Part shown: positions 40,699 through 49,049 of the stretch, in pieces | Position numbering within the stretch: the first letter of the stretch is position 1 | Layout: each line of letters starts with the position of its first letter | Source of the DNA: Peptococcaceae bacterium SCADC1_2_3 | GTDB lineage: Bacteria; Bacillota; Desulfotomaculia; Desulfotomaculales; Nap2-2B | Length of the DNA stretch: 64,000 nucleotides | Direction: 5' to 3' | Assembly (NCBI GenBank): GCA_000681355.2 | Contig: JJNX02000002.1 | Coordinates: 27,192 to 91,191 of the forward strand | Made by a program: the position numbers and the translations under genes | Notes under the pieces: generated by a model | Seen by the model: only the letters and a program-made list of their open reading frames with translations | Database searches by the model: none | Told to the model about the DNA's origin: nothing

Positions 40699-41475
40699 TC
40701 AAAAAATAATATCTGCAAATAAAAGGTCTCTTAATTCAAAGTATTTGTCGTACTCTGAATCACTCATTTCCCCGAACATAGCCTTACGGTCTAAATATAG
40801 ATATTCATTTTTTAACTCCTCAAATTTACTTTTGTTTAATTTGGGGGGTATCTCAAAATCTTCGTCTTCAAAATCATCCTCATCCGATTCGGATGTCAGG
40901 TATGTAAGGTAATGCTGTTTATACAATTTACAATACAATTGATATGGTTCCATTTTAGAATATTTCTCGTAATACTTATTCCATATACCTTCAATAAATT
41001 TCTTTTCTTCATCACTTAAAAGATTTTCCATGTATGTTTTGTACCTGTATTTGTCGAACGATTTTTCCAAATTTTTTGAAATCCATTTATCAAACGATTC
41101 TTTTGCTTCTTTTTTTTCTCCGTTTTTCAAATATGAAAACGCAAGAAATAGACCTTGGTCATAATCAATGGTATTTGAGGTCTTTAAAGTTTCTATTGCC
41201 TTTATATAGTTTCTTGTGAAGAGATATGCTTTACCAAGTTGGTTATCCCATATAAGCTCGAAAGTATCTTTTCTATCAATAATTTTCTGATAAGTTTTCA
41301 CACCGTTGTTTGTATCACCCATTTCAAGATATGAAACAGCAATATCTGATAAAGAAATCATATCTTCAGGATATTTTAAGGCTATCTCTTCTAATTTATC
41401 TATTCTTTGTTGAACATTTTTTGAGTTACGCCATGCATCGTTTCTTTCCTTTTTGCATTCCTCGCTTTTATCCAT
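40699..41475 (-). CDS. TPR-like hypothetical protein (cassette gene)
   Basis: MDKSEECKKERNDAWRNSKNVQQRIDKLEEIALKYPEDMISLSDIAVSYLEMGDTNNGVKTYQKIIDRKDTFELIWDNQLGKAYLFTRNYIKAIETLKTS; TPR-like helical repeats. Confidence 0.7.
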   Translation of the reverse strand: MDKSEECKKERNDAWRNSKNVQQRIDKLEEIALKYPEDMISLSDIAVSYLEMGDTNNGVKTYQKIIDRKDTFELIWDNQLGKAYLFTRNYIKAIETLKTSNTIDYDQGLFLAFSYLKNGEKKEAKESFDKWISKNLEKSFDKYRYKTYMENLLSDEEKKFIEGIWNKYYEKYSKMEPYQLYCKLYKQHYLTYLTSESDEDDFEDEDFEIPPKLNKSKFEELKNEYLYLDRKAMFGEMSDSEYDKYFELRDLLFADIIF

Positions 41476-41498
41476 ATTCTCCCTCCATCATACTACAT

Positions 41499-41635
41499 AC
41501 CTAACGCTTGAGCCCACCTGCCCTTGACACAATGTCTTTGCGGATTAACCCTTAAAAGTATATTGTCTCTTCTGCCAGTGAATATTCAATTTGCCGCACG
41601 GGTGACAAGGGTCAGGTGCAGCGATTTGCTAGCCG
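41499..41635 (-). other. attC-like integron recombination site 2
   Basis: Minus strand GGCTAGC AAATCGCTG CACCTGACCCTTGTCAC ... GTGTCAAGGGCAGGTG GGCTCAAGC GTTAGGT; R'=GTTAGGT matches GTTRRRY, arm CACCTGACCCTTG / CAAGGGCAGGTG has one unpaired base. Confidence 0.85.
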
Positions 41636-41650
41636 TAATGAATATTATTT

Positions 41651-41998
41651 CTATTTCTTGACAGCATCTTTTTCTCTAAGCCACTTTTCTGTTCCGATTT
41701 CCTGTCTCTCAGTAATTTCACTCTGTCGAGCAAGAACAGATTTTTTTGCTTCTTCTATACTCAGAGACGGGTCATAGAAGTCTGTAAACGTTTTGCATGG
41801 AAATTCATCGCATAGACCACAATGCTCTAATTGTTTCTTGTTAATGCAACAATCGTATAATGGACAAACTTCAACTTTCATCTGAGCTGTCCAGAATGGC
41901 TTACCGTTTACATTGCCACATCCTTGGCACTGCTTCTCAAGGTACTCGCAAGTGCCACAATATAACCCGCATACAGGTGCTAATGCCTTGTCAATCAT
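41651..41998 (-). CDS. DUF3795 Cys-rich protein (cassette gene)
   Basis: MIDKALAPVCGLYCGTCEYLEKQCQGCGNVNGKPFWTAQMKVEVCPLYDCCINKKQLEHCGLCDEFPCKTF. Confidence 0.8.
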   Translation of the reverse strand: MIDKALAPVCGLYCGTCEYLEKQCQGCGNVNGKPFWTAQMKVEVCPLYDCCINKKQLEHCGLCDEFPCKTFTDFYDPSLSIEEAKKSVLARQSEITERQEIGTEKWLREKDAVKK

Positions 41999-42326
41999 CT
42001 CTGTCTGCCTCCCTTTGCACGCCAGAATAACAGGCCTTGCAGGGTTCAATCTTAACATCTGCTAATTGCAATGCTTCTGTCTCAATGGATTTGTCTTCCT
42101 CCTTTACTCCTTCAAAGGCTGATTGGAGTAGTTGATACGAGCTGCCATCTTTTAAGGTATCACATATTTTTTCTGTTAATCCCGCAATATCTTGAATCAG
42201 TCGCTCACTTCCATCTTGAATACGAATGGAAACGGGACATCCTGCTCCCAACAAAAATGCAATTCTGCTCTTATCAGACGCCAATGCTTGTTGCAGAATT
42301 TCTATTTGACGATATGGATAGTTCAT
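41991..42326 (-). pseudogene. Chimeric fragment: SIR2-like N-terminus fused to FMN-reductase-like fragment
   Basis: SRIAFLLGAGCPVSIR...LIQDIAGLTEKICDTL (SIR2-like GAG motif), then abruptly LADVKIEPCKACYSG (flavodoxin/NADPH-FMN reductase-like); 111 aa only. Confidence 0.55.
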
Positions 42327-42353
42327 TTTAAAATCCTCTTTATTTTGCTCAAA

Positions 42354-42444
42354 CTACAACGCATGCCTATTTTTTTGAGTACACATAATGACTGAACTCA
42401 TCTGCCGCCAACACTGCGAGTTCGGCTGCAGCGACTTGTTAGGT
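42354..42444 (-). other. attC-like integron recombination site 3
   Basis: Minus strand ACCTAAC AAGTCGCTGCAGCCGAACTCGCAGTGTTGGCGGCAGATGAGTTC...GCATGC GTTGTAG; R''=ACCTAAC. The upstream gene's TAA stop lies in this box, as is usual in cassettes. R' is degenerate. Confidence 0.75.
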
Positions 42445-42717
42445 TTTCTTCTCCTTTACTTTATACTTTTTGGGCAGCAGTGGAATTAAACAACGTAAAG
42501 CCCTATTCACAGATTCCGAGTCTGGAAAATACGTTCGAATATCTGGTTCTAGAATAACTGCGCCCTCCTTTGGCATCACGTCTTTAACAACCGTTGTGCC
42601 ATCCGCCTTATGAACAGTGATCGTATATCCAGCTTGCATGGCCCTATAATGCTTACCACGCACTCCGCCCGTAAAATCATATTCGGCACGCATATCGTTA
42701 CCCTCTACCTGTGCCAT
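42439..42717 (-). CDS. Antitoxin partner of the BrnT-like protein
   Basis: NDMRAEYDFTGGVRGKHYRAMQAGYTITVHKADGTTVVKDVMPKEGAVILEPDIRTYFPDSESVNRALR; directly downstream of the BrnT-like reading frame. Confidence 0.65.
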   Translation of the reverse strand: MAQVEGNDMRAEYDFTGGVRGKHYRAMQAGYTITVHKADGTTVVKDVMPKEGAVILEPDIRTYFPDSESVNRALRCLIPLLPKKYKVKEKKT

Positions 42718-42718
42718 T

Positions 42719-42991
42719 TTAGTCACCCCCTTCTTCATGAAGTTTCCGCTCTGATAATGTTGCCTTACGACAACTGATAATACGTATGTTTGACCTGCGC
42801 TCGGTATAAACCACTACCAGCACACGGCCTTTGTCAGAACTGCCGATGTCAATATACCGTTGTTCATCCACTGAGTGGTCAGGGTCAGGTATCGTTATTG
42901 AGAAGGGGTCGAGAAAAACCGTTATAGCTTCATCAAAACTGACTCTGTGCTTTTTGAGATTCGTTTTGGCTTTCTCTTCGTCCCACTCAAA
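42719..42991 (-). pseudogene. BrnT-family toxin lacking its start, fused to a RelE fragment
   Basis: Open frame without ATG: FEWDEEKAKTNLKKHRVSFDEAITVFLDPFSITIPDPDHSVDEQRYIDIGSSDKGRVLVVVYTERRSNIRIISCRKATLSERKLHEEGGD*. Confidence 0.8.
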
Positions 42992-43176
42992 TAGTTGCCG
43001 ACACGGATGCGATAGCGTCTTGGATATTTCCTCATCGATTTAACGCCATGAATCTTTTGCAATGTTGTGATTTCTGACAAAACCGTAAAAACAAGCTCAA
43101 CAATCTGATCGTAAATAGGCTGCTTGCTTAACTTTTTAAGGTCTTTAAGAAATAGTTTACGATATAAAACCTTCAC
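42992..43176 (-). pseudogene. RelE/ParE-family toxin, C-terminus lost
   Basis: MKVLYRKLFLKDLKKLSKQPIYDQIVELVFTVLSEITTLQKIHGVKSMRKYPRRYRIRVGNY, then runs out of frame into BrnT sequence. Confidence 0.7.
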
Positions 43177-43181
43177 CTTAA

Positions 43182-43397
43182 CTATTCCTCTAAATAAGCC
43201 AACGCTTCTTTGTGATTCAACAAAGGAGTATTTTGGGCTTCATCCATTGCCTTGCTTAGACAGTAATCCTCAATTTCCTCAGATAATTCTTTAATAGAAG
43301 CATCATCTTTTAGAAACAGCTGTCTCCATAGTTCAATGGGAAGCACAACCGCCTTTTGTTGACCGTTTTTGTCTGTCAAATACTCAACTTCAAACAT
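43182..43397 (-). CDS. Antitoxin of the RelE-like toxin
   Basis: MFEVEYLTDKNGQQKAVVLPIELWRQLFLKDD...; small gene directly upstream of relE fragment, RBS taggagg. Confidence 0.6.
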   Translation of the reverse strand: MFEVEYLTDKNGQQKAVVLPIELWRQLFLKDDASIKELSEEIEDYCLSKAMDEAQNTPLLNHKEALAYLEE

Positions 43398-43424
43398 AAA
43401 TAATCCTCCTATTGCATGTGTTAA

Positions 43425-43431
43425 ACCCAAC
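43425..43431 (-). other. Candidate attI/first-cassette core site
   Basis: Minus strand GTTGGGT (GTTRRRY) at the boundary between the first cassette gene and the intI-like intergenic region. Confidence 0.45.
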
Positions 43432-43665
43432 GATTATTATACCGGATCGGTACATTCCCTCAATTTATGGTTAATGATAATATATTTTAATCAAAGAAAC
43501 AAGTAATTATTGAAGAAAAATCTTCTTGACTGCCCTAATTGGTCCATAATAGATATTATATTATGCAGAATCCATATATCGTAGGCAGGAACTTATATGA
43601 GAGAGAAAATGTTACCTTCACAAACCCTTCTTGATTTTCAGTAATATCTGCTTTCACGAAAGCTC

Positions 43666-44243
43666 GTGCCGGAAAAAAGCGTAACCTTCTACGCCTATTG
43701 GGCCAACCGGTATCTCACGTTCTCGAAACGCCTGAAGAATGCTGATGCGGCAGAGGTGCTCCGGATATTTCTTGAGGACCTACAATCCCGGGATAACATT
43801 GCCGACCGGCAGATACAGCAAGCCAAAGAGACCATTCAGCTCTACAGCGATCATTTTCACGGTGGAAAAACGGCCGGGGTTGATGACGACGACGCAAAAA
43901 CGCCCCTCGCCCCTTTCGACAAGGATTTGGTCATGGTAAACATCCGGGAGGCCATCCGTGTGAAACACTATTCTTTTAGCACGGAAAGAACTTATATGGA
44001 TTGGGCAAGGCGCTTTTTCGATTACGCCGGCACTATGAAAGGCGGGCTTCTTCGAGAAACACCGGGCGCTGAAGATATCCGGGAGTTCTTGACGCATTTG
44101 GCCGTCCACAAGAAGGTTTCCGCTTCGACACAGAATCAGGCATTTAACGCCCTCCTGTTCCTGTTCCGGAATGTTTTAAAAATCGAAATCGGCGATTTGA
44201 GCAGCACCATCCGGACAAAGCGTGGACCGAAACACCCTGTCTC
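43666..44243 (+). pseudogene. Integron integrase (IntI-like tyrosine recombinase), C-terminal catalytic part missing
   Basis: VREAIRVKHYSFSTERTYMDWARRFFDYAG...EDIREFLTHLAVHKKVSASTQNQAFNALLFLFRNVLKIEIGDLSSTIRTKRGPKHP is IntI-like N-terminal core-binding sequence; N-terminal extension VPEKSVTFYAYWANRYLTFSKR. ORF then reads into antisense hemL. Confidence 0.78.
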
Positions 44244-45557
44244 TCAAGTGCCGGTAAAGGCTATGGCCTTTTTAAAAGCCTCAATGGTTTGACTAATTTG
44301 CTCTTCCGTATGGCTCAAAGAAATGAAACAGGTTTCAAATTGGGAAGGCGGGAGATAAATTCCTTGGGCTAACATTCGATGGAAGAAACGGGCGTATTTT
44401 TCTGTATCTGAATGACAGGCTGTTTGGTAATCTTTAACTTTTATTGGGGTAAAAAAGATGGTCACCATAGAACCAATATAGTTAATCGTAATTTCTGCTT
44501 CCGCTTCCTGAATAAGGCAAGTTAAATTGCTAACTATATATTTAGTCTTACGGACTAAATCATCGTAGATGCCTGGTTGTTTTAATGTCCTTAAAGTAGC
44601 CAAGCCTGCGGCTACCGCTAAAGGATTGCCCGCCAATGTTCCGGCCTGGTACACTGGTCCAACGGGGGCAACCTGTTCCATAATCTGGCGTTTACCCCCG
44701 TAAGCCCCTACAGGCAAGCCGCCCCCAATTATTTTACCTAAACAGGTTAAATCAGGTTCAATCCCGTAAATTTCCTGGGCGCCGCCATACGCCAGGCGAA
44801 AACCGGTAATAACTTCGTCAAAAATTAATAAAGCTCCGAAACGCCGGGTTAATTCCCGTAAACCTTCTAAAAAACCTGGTTGGGGTAAGATAACCCCCAT
44901 ATTACCGGCAACGGGCTCAATAATTACCGCGGCAATATTTTCCCCTTCTCTGGTAAATACTTCATTCAGAGCTGTCAAATCGTTGTAAGGAACAACAATT
45001 GTTTCCGCAATAATATTGGGCGAAATACCGGCACTGGTTGGCATTCCAAGCGTAAGCGCACCTGAGCCTGCTTTAACTAACAAATAATCGGCGTGTCCGT
45101 GGTAGCAACCTTCGAATTTTATTATTTTATTTCGTCCGGTATATCCCCGGGCTAACCTTAAAGCACTCATGGTTGCTTCAGTCCCAGAATTAACCAGGCG
45201 AACCATTTCTATCGAGGGTACGGCCGCTACAATTTCTTTGGCTAAAGCTGTCTCCAGCTCAGTGGGGGTACCAAAGCTAGTACCTTTATTTAATGTTTCT
45301 TCCAGGGCTAAAATTACCCTGGGATGCCGGTGGCCTAAAATTAAAGAACCCCAACCACCCAGATAATCTACGTACCGGTTTCCGTCAATATCATAAAGAA
45401 ATGCTCCTTCACCTTTTTCCATAAAAACAGGTTGGCCGCCGACAGCTTTAAAAGCCCGCACCGGGCTATTTACCCCACCAGGAATAAACTGTTGGGCCTT
45501 TTGGTAACTATCTATAGATTTTGAGAAATTTTGAGACACATATTTCACCTTCTTCAA
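44244..45557 (-). CDS. hemL: Glutamate-1-semialdehyde 2,1-aminomutase
   Basis: [58 protein letters not shown]...[37 protein letters not shown]. Confidence 0.96.
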   Translation of the reverse strand: MKKVKYVSQNFSKSIDSYQKAQQFIPGGVNSPVRAFKAVGGQPVFMEKGEGAFLYDIDGNRYVDYLGGWGSLILGHRHPRVILALEETLNKGTSFGTPTELETALAKEIVAAVPSIEMVRLVNSGTEATMSALRLARGYTGRNKIIKFEGCYHGHADYLLVKAGSGALTLGMPTSAGISPNIIAETIVVPYNDLTALNEVFTREGENIAAVIIEPVAGNMGVILPQPGFLEGLRELTRRFGALLIFDEVITGFRLAYGGAQEIYGIEPDLTCLGKIIGGGLPVGAYGGKRQIMEQVAPVGPVYQAGTLAGNPLAVAAGLATLRTLKQPGIYDDLVRKTKYIVSNLTCLIQEAEAEITINYIGSMVTIFFTPIKVKDYQTACHSDTEKYARFFHRMLAQGIYLPPSQFETCFISLSHTEEQISQTIEAFKKAIAFTGT

Positions 45558-45619
45558 TCTCTTCGCGTGTATAGTTAATTGTTGATGTATAATTCGCTAA
45601 GCAATTATAAGTTAAATTA

Positions 45620-45949
45620 TTACTTTTTATTATCTGTATTATCTTCAAGCCACTTAAGATAATCCTTGCTTCCTGTAACCAGAGGCAGGGCTATAACTTC
45701 GGGTACTTCGTAAGGGTGCATTTCTATTATGGTACTTTCCAGTTCACTGTAAAGTTCTTTTTTGGTCTTAATAAGACATAACCATTCTTCAATTTTTTCA
45801 ATTTTATTATGCCACCAGTAGGTGCTTATTATTGGTCCTACAATTTGAACGCAAGCGGCTAGTCTTTTAGCTACGATTTTTTGAGCGATTTCTTCGGCCG
45901 TATCTTTATTTTCCGTAGTAGTAATTACCTGTAAATAATTTTCTAACAT
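45620..45949 (-). CDS. cutA: Divalent cation tolerance protein CutA
   Basis: VITTTENKDTAEEIAQKIVAKRLAACVQIVGPIISTYWWHNKIEKIEEWLCLIKTKKELYSELESTIIEMHPYEVPEVIALPLVTGSKDYLKWL. Confidence 0.95.
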   Translation of the reverse strand: MLENYLQVITTTENKDTAEEIAQKIVAKRLAACVQIVGPIISTYWWHNKIEKIEEWLCLIKTKKELYSELESTIIEMHPYEVPEVIALPLVTGSKDYLKWLEDNTDNKK

Positions 45950-46083
45950 TAGACACCATCCTATACCCTGTTTTGAATGAAGAAATAAAAGAAAAGGCAG
46001 GGGTTAAAAGGTTAAATTAAAGTTTTTGGCGGCTTTTAACTTCCTACCTTATAGTAACAGTAGCTTCAGAAAATCAAGCTTTT

Positions 46084-46692
46084 TTATTCTACCAATAGCT
46101 TGTATGATTCGGATAACTTAATGCCTGTGTAGCCTCTAATTTGCTCAATCCCTTTGTCAGTTATTTTTATCCAATCAGAGCTATCTACTATATTACCGCT
46201 GCCTCTTCGTTCAATCAGATCTCCTTGATGTAAAACTAAGATTTCCGGGGCTAAAATTCCGGTGGTTGTTTTCATCAGAGAAGCAAAGTTTTTCACGCTA
46301 AGGCTACTTTTTGGAGAATGACGATTTTCTTCCTCTAAGATTTTAAGGGCTACATTTTGAACGGAATATGAATTATAGTATAAAGCCAGATCTTTTTTAT
46401 CTTTCCAAAGCTTATATTCTTCTTCAGTTATGATGGGCCAATAGTCTATATTTACTAGTTGGTCGGTAAAAATATTAAGATACTCGTAAACCGGTTTCTT
46501 AAAGGCTAAATCCTTAAGTTTGCGTAAGCCAATAAGCTCTACTTCCATCTGGGCCATCTTAATAAATTGTTCACTGATTCTAAAAGTACCGTACCTCTCG
46601 TTAAATTTTCCGTTTAACTCTACGCCAGGAACTTCAAAATTACCTTTTCGGATAAAGTTTAACCTTACAATAACCGGCCTTTTCAGTTCCAT
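46084..46692 (-). CDS. Hypothetical protein
   Basis: Intact 202 aa ORF; no family recognised. Confidence 0.6.
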   Translation of the reverse strand: MELKRPVIVRLNFIRKGNFEVPGVELNGKFNERYGTFRISEQFIKMAQMEVELIGLRKLKDLAFKKPVYEYLNIFTDQLVNIDYWPIITEEEYKLWKDKKDLALYYNSYSVQNVALKILEEENRHSPKSSLSVKNFASLMKTTTGILAPEILVLHQGDLIERRGSGNIVDSSDWIKITDKGIEQIRGYTGIKLSESYKLLVE

Positions 46693-46849
46693 GTTGTATG
46701 CCCCCTTTTTAATATAATTTCTTTAATTTCTTTTTCTGCCCGTTTGTTACTATCTAGTTTAATAATAACTTATTTTTTTTGTTTTTGTCCATAGTTTAAA
46801 CTAAAAATTACTCTCTTCCTGTTTTTTTAAATAGAATGTGTTATGATAA

Positions 46850-47089
46850 CTATTCAGGTAGGCACATAGGAGCAAAGGCACAGAGGTCCAAAGGGAAATA
46901 AAAACAGGTTGTTTAGGCTATAGGCTGTAGGCTGTTAGTCGCGCATAATTTTCTTCTACAGCCTAACTGCCTATAGGCTATCCACCTGAATAGAACGAAT
47001 GCTTAGCAGTTTAATCAGAAAGTTAAGCAGCAAGTAGGCAAAAAACTTTGTGCCTGTGTGCCTTTGCCCCTATGAACCTGAGTAGTTAC
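46850..47089. repeat. Long inverted-repeat intergenic element, second copy
   Basis: CTATTCAGGTAGGCACATAGGAGCAAAGGCACAGAGG ... CTTTGTGCCTGTGTGCCTTTGCCCCTATGAACCTGAGTAGTTAC, flanked by 12-bp direct repeat GTGTTATGATAA (46838-46849, 47090-47101). Confidence 0.8.
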
Positions 47090-47139
47090 GTGTTATGATA
47101 AATATGTTATTTTTTTTTGTTTAAGTAAGGATAAATGTT

Positions 47140-47688
47140 ATGCGCCTTCTTTTACATACTTGCTGCGCTCCCTGTACAATATTCCCGGTCGAGTACTTGC
47201 GGACCCAAGGATACGAGGTTTACGGCTATTTTTTTAATCCGAATATTCATCCTTATACTGAATGGCTCAAACGTAAAGAAGCCTTGCAAAATTATGCTCA
47301 AGTGGTTCAATTGGAAATGCTTTACGACGAAGGATACCAGTTAGAAGAATTTTTGCAGCAAGTTGTTTACCGGAAAAAAAATAGGTGTTTATTTTGTTAT
47401 GCTTTTCGTTTGCATCAGGCAGCCAAAATAGCTAAAGAAGAGAATTTTAATATTTTTAGTACCACTTTATTGGTCAGTCCTTACCAGCAACACGATCTAA
47501 TTAAAGAAATTGGCAAAGCAGCAGGAGCAAAAAACGGGCTAACTTTTCATTACGTAGATTTTAGACCGGGCTTTAGAAAAGCACAAAAACAAGCTAAAGA
47601 ATTAAACCTTTACCGTCAGCAGTATTGTGGCTGTATTCTTAGCGAACGCGACAGATATTACCCAAAAGTAAGCAGAAAGAAGCGGTAG
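47140..47688 (+). CDS. queH: Epoxyqueuosine reductase QueH (DUF208)
   Basis: MRLLLHTCCAPCTIFPVEYLRTQGYEVYGYFFNPNIHPYTEWLKRKEAL...CLFCYAFRLHQAAKIAKEENFNIFSTTLLVSPYQQHDLIKEIG...YCGCILSERDRY. Confidence 0.93.
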   Translation: MRLLLHTCCAPCTIFPVEYLRTQGYEVYGYFFNPNIHPYTEWLKRKEALQNYAQVVQLEMLYDEGYQLEEFLQQVVYRKKNRCLFCYAFRLHQAAKIAKEENFNIFSTTLLVSPYQQHDLIKEIGKAAGAKNGLTFHYVDFRPGFRKAQKQAKELNLYRQQYCGCILSERDRYYPKVSRKKR

Positions 47689-47762
47689 GATAAGCATCCT
47701 TGCTTGTCTCTCCATCATTAAAAACCACAGACTGGAAGCCTGTGCTACTGGTTGACCTACTT
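47684..47762 (-). repeat. 79-bp palindrome-rich repeat, intergenic copy
   Basis: Reverse complement AAGTAGGTCAACCAGTAGCACAGGCTTCCAGTCTGTGGTTTTTAATGATGGAGAGACAAGCAAGGATGCTTATCCTACC; the queH stop codon TAG lies within it. Confidence 0.9.
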
Positions 47763-47766
47763 GATA

Positions 47767-48948
47767 TTAGCCGGTTTTTCTGGCTATACCAGATGAAACG
47801 GCTTCCGTAGCTACTGCTTTGGCTACTGCCGGAGCTACTCTTAAGTCAAACGGGTTAGGAATAATATAATCTTCCTTAACCTCCGTATCAGATACCAAAG
47901 AAGCAATAGCGTAAGCAGCGGCAATTTTCATTTCTTCCGTAATGGCTCTTGCCCTTACGTCAAGCGCACCTCTAAAAACACCAGGAAAAGCCAGGACATT
48001 ATTTATCTGGTTAGGAAAATCAGAACGGCCCGTCCCAACTATTCTGGCCCCGCCAGCTTTAGCTTCTTCAGGGTAAATTTCAGGAACAGGATTAGCCATG
48101 GCAAAAACTATGGCTTCCTGGTTCATGCTTTTCACCATCTCTTTGGTAACTATCCCGGGCATGGATACCCCAATAAACACATCAGCCTGTCTGATTGCCT
48201 CCCTTAGACCGCCGCAGATTTTTTCCCGGTTGGTATGTTTGGCTATTTCCTCTTTAAAAGGATTAAGACCACCGGCACGGCCTTCGTAAATGGCCCCTTG
48301 GCGATCACAAACAATTAAAGATTTTACTCCCATTCGCAGCAACAACCGGGTGCACGCAATCCCGGCTGCCCCAGCCCCGCTGATGACAACCTTAATACTT
48401 TCGATTTTCTTGCCCGTAAGCCGCAGCGCGTTTAGCAGGGCGGCGGTAACTACAATGGCCGTTCCGTGCTGGTCATCGTGGAAGATAGGGATATTTGTTT
48501 CGGTAATAAGACGTTTTTCAAGTTCAAAACAACGCGGAGCGGCAATATCCTCCAGATTAACTCCCCCAATGGTCGGCTCAAGCCATTTTACAAACTGGAC
48601 AATTTCTTCTACTTCCCTGGTTTTAAGACACAAAGGAAAGGCATCCACTCCGCCAAAGTGTTTGAATAATACGGCCTTACCTTCCATTACCGGAAGCGCC
48701 GCTTCCGGCCCTATATCGCCTAGCCCTAAAACTGCTGTTCCGTCCGTGATTATGGCTACCAAGTTTCCTTTACCGGTATACTTATAAACCAGCTCCACAT
48801 TTTGGCTAATTTCTTTACATGGTTCGGCCACCCCTGGAGTATACGCCAAACTAAGGTCTTGAATGTTTTGCAGGGGAACCTTGCTTTTTATTTCAATTTT
48901 TCCTTTATACAAACAGTGAAATTTTAAGGCTTCTTCCTTAAGTCCCAA
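47767..48948 (-). CDS. NAD-dependent malic enzyme
   Basis: SLAYTPGVAEPCKEI...LGLGDIGPEAALPVMEGKAVLFKHFGGVDAFPLCL...FHDDQHGTAIVVTAALLNALRL; probable TTG start. Confidence 0.93.
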   Translation of the reverse strand: MGLKEEALKFHCLYKGKIEIKSKVPLQNIQDLSLAYTPGVAEPCKEISQNVELVYKYTGKGNLVAIITDGTAVLGLGDIGPEAALPVMEGKAVLFKHFGGVDAFPLCLKTREVEEIVQFVKWLEPTIGGVNLEDIAAPRCFELEKRLITETNIPIFHDDQHGTAIVVTAALLNALRLTGKKIESIKVVISGAGAAGIACTRLLLRMGVKSLIVCDRQGAIYEGRAGGLNPFKEEIAKHTNREKICGGLREAIRQADVFIGVSMPGIVTKEMVKSMNQEAIVFAMANPVPEIYPEEAKAGGARIVGTGRSDFPNQINNVLAFPGVFRGALDVRARAITEEMKIAAAYAIASLVSDTEVKEDYIIPNPFDLRVAPAVAKAVATEAVSSGIARKTG

Positions 48949-49049
48949 ATTTATACCCCCCCCATAACATTTAACCACTGTTAAACGAAAACGCGTTCCT
49001 GTTTTTGTCCCATAACTTGCCGGTGTTTGAACAGGGGTTCAATACTACG

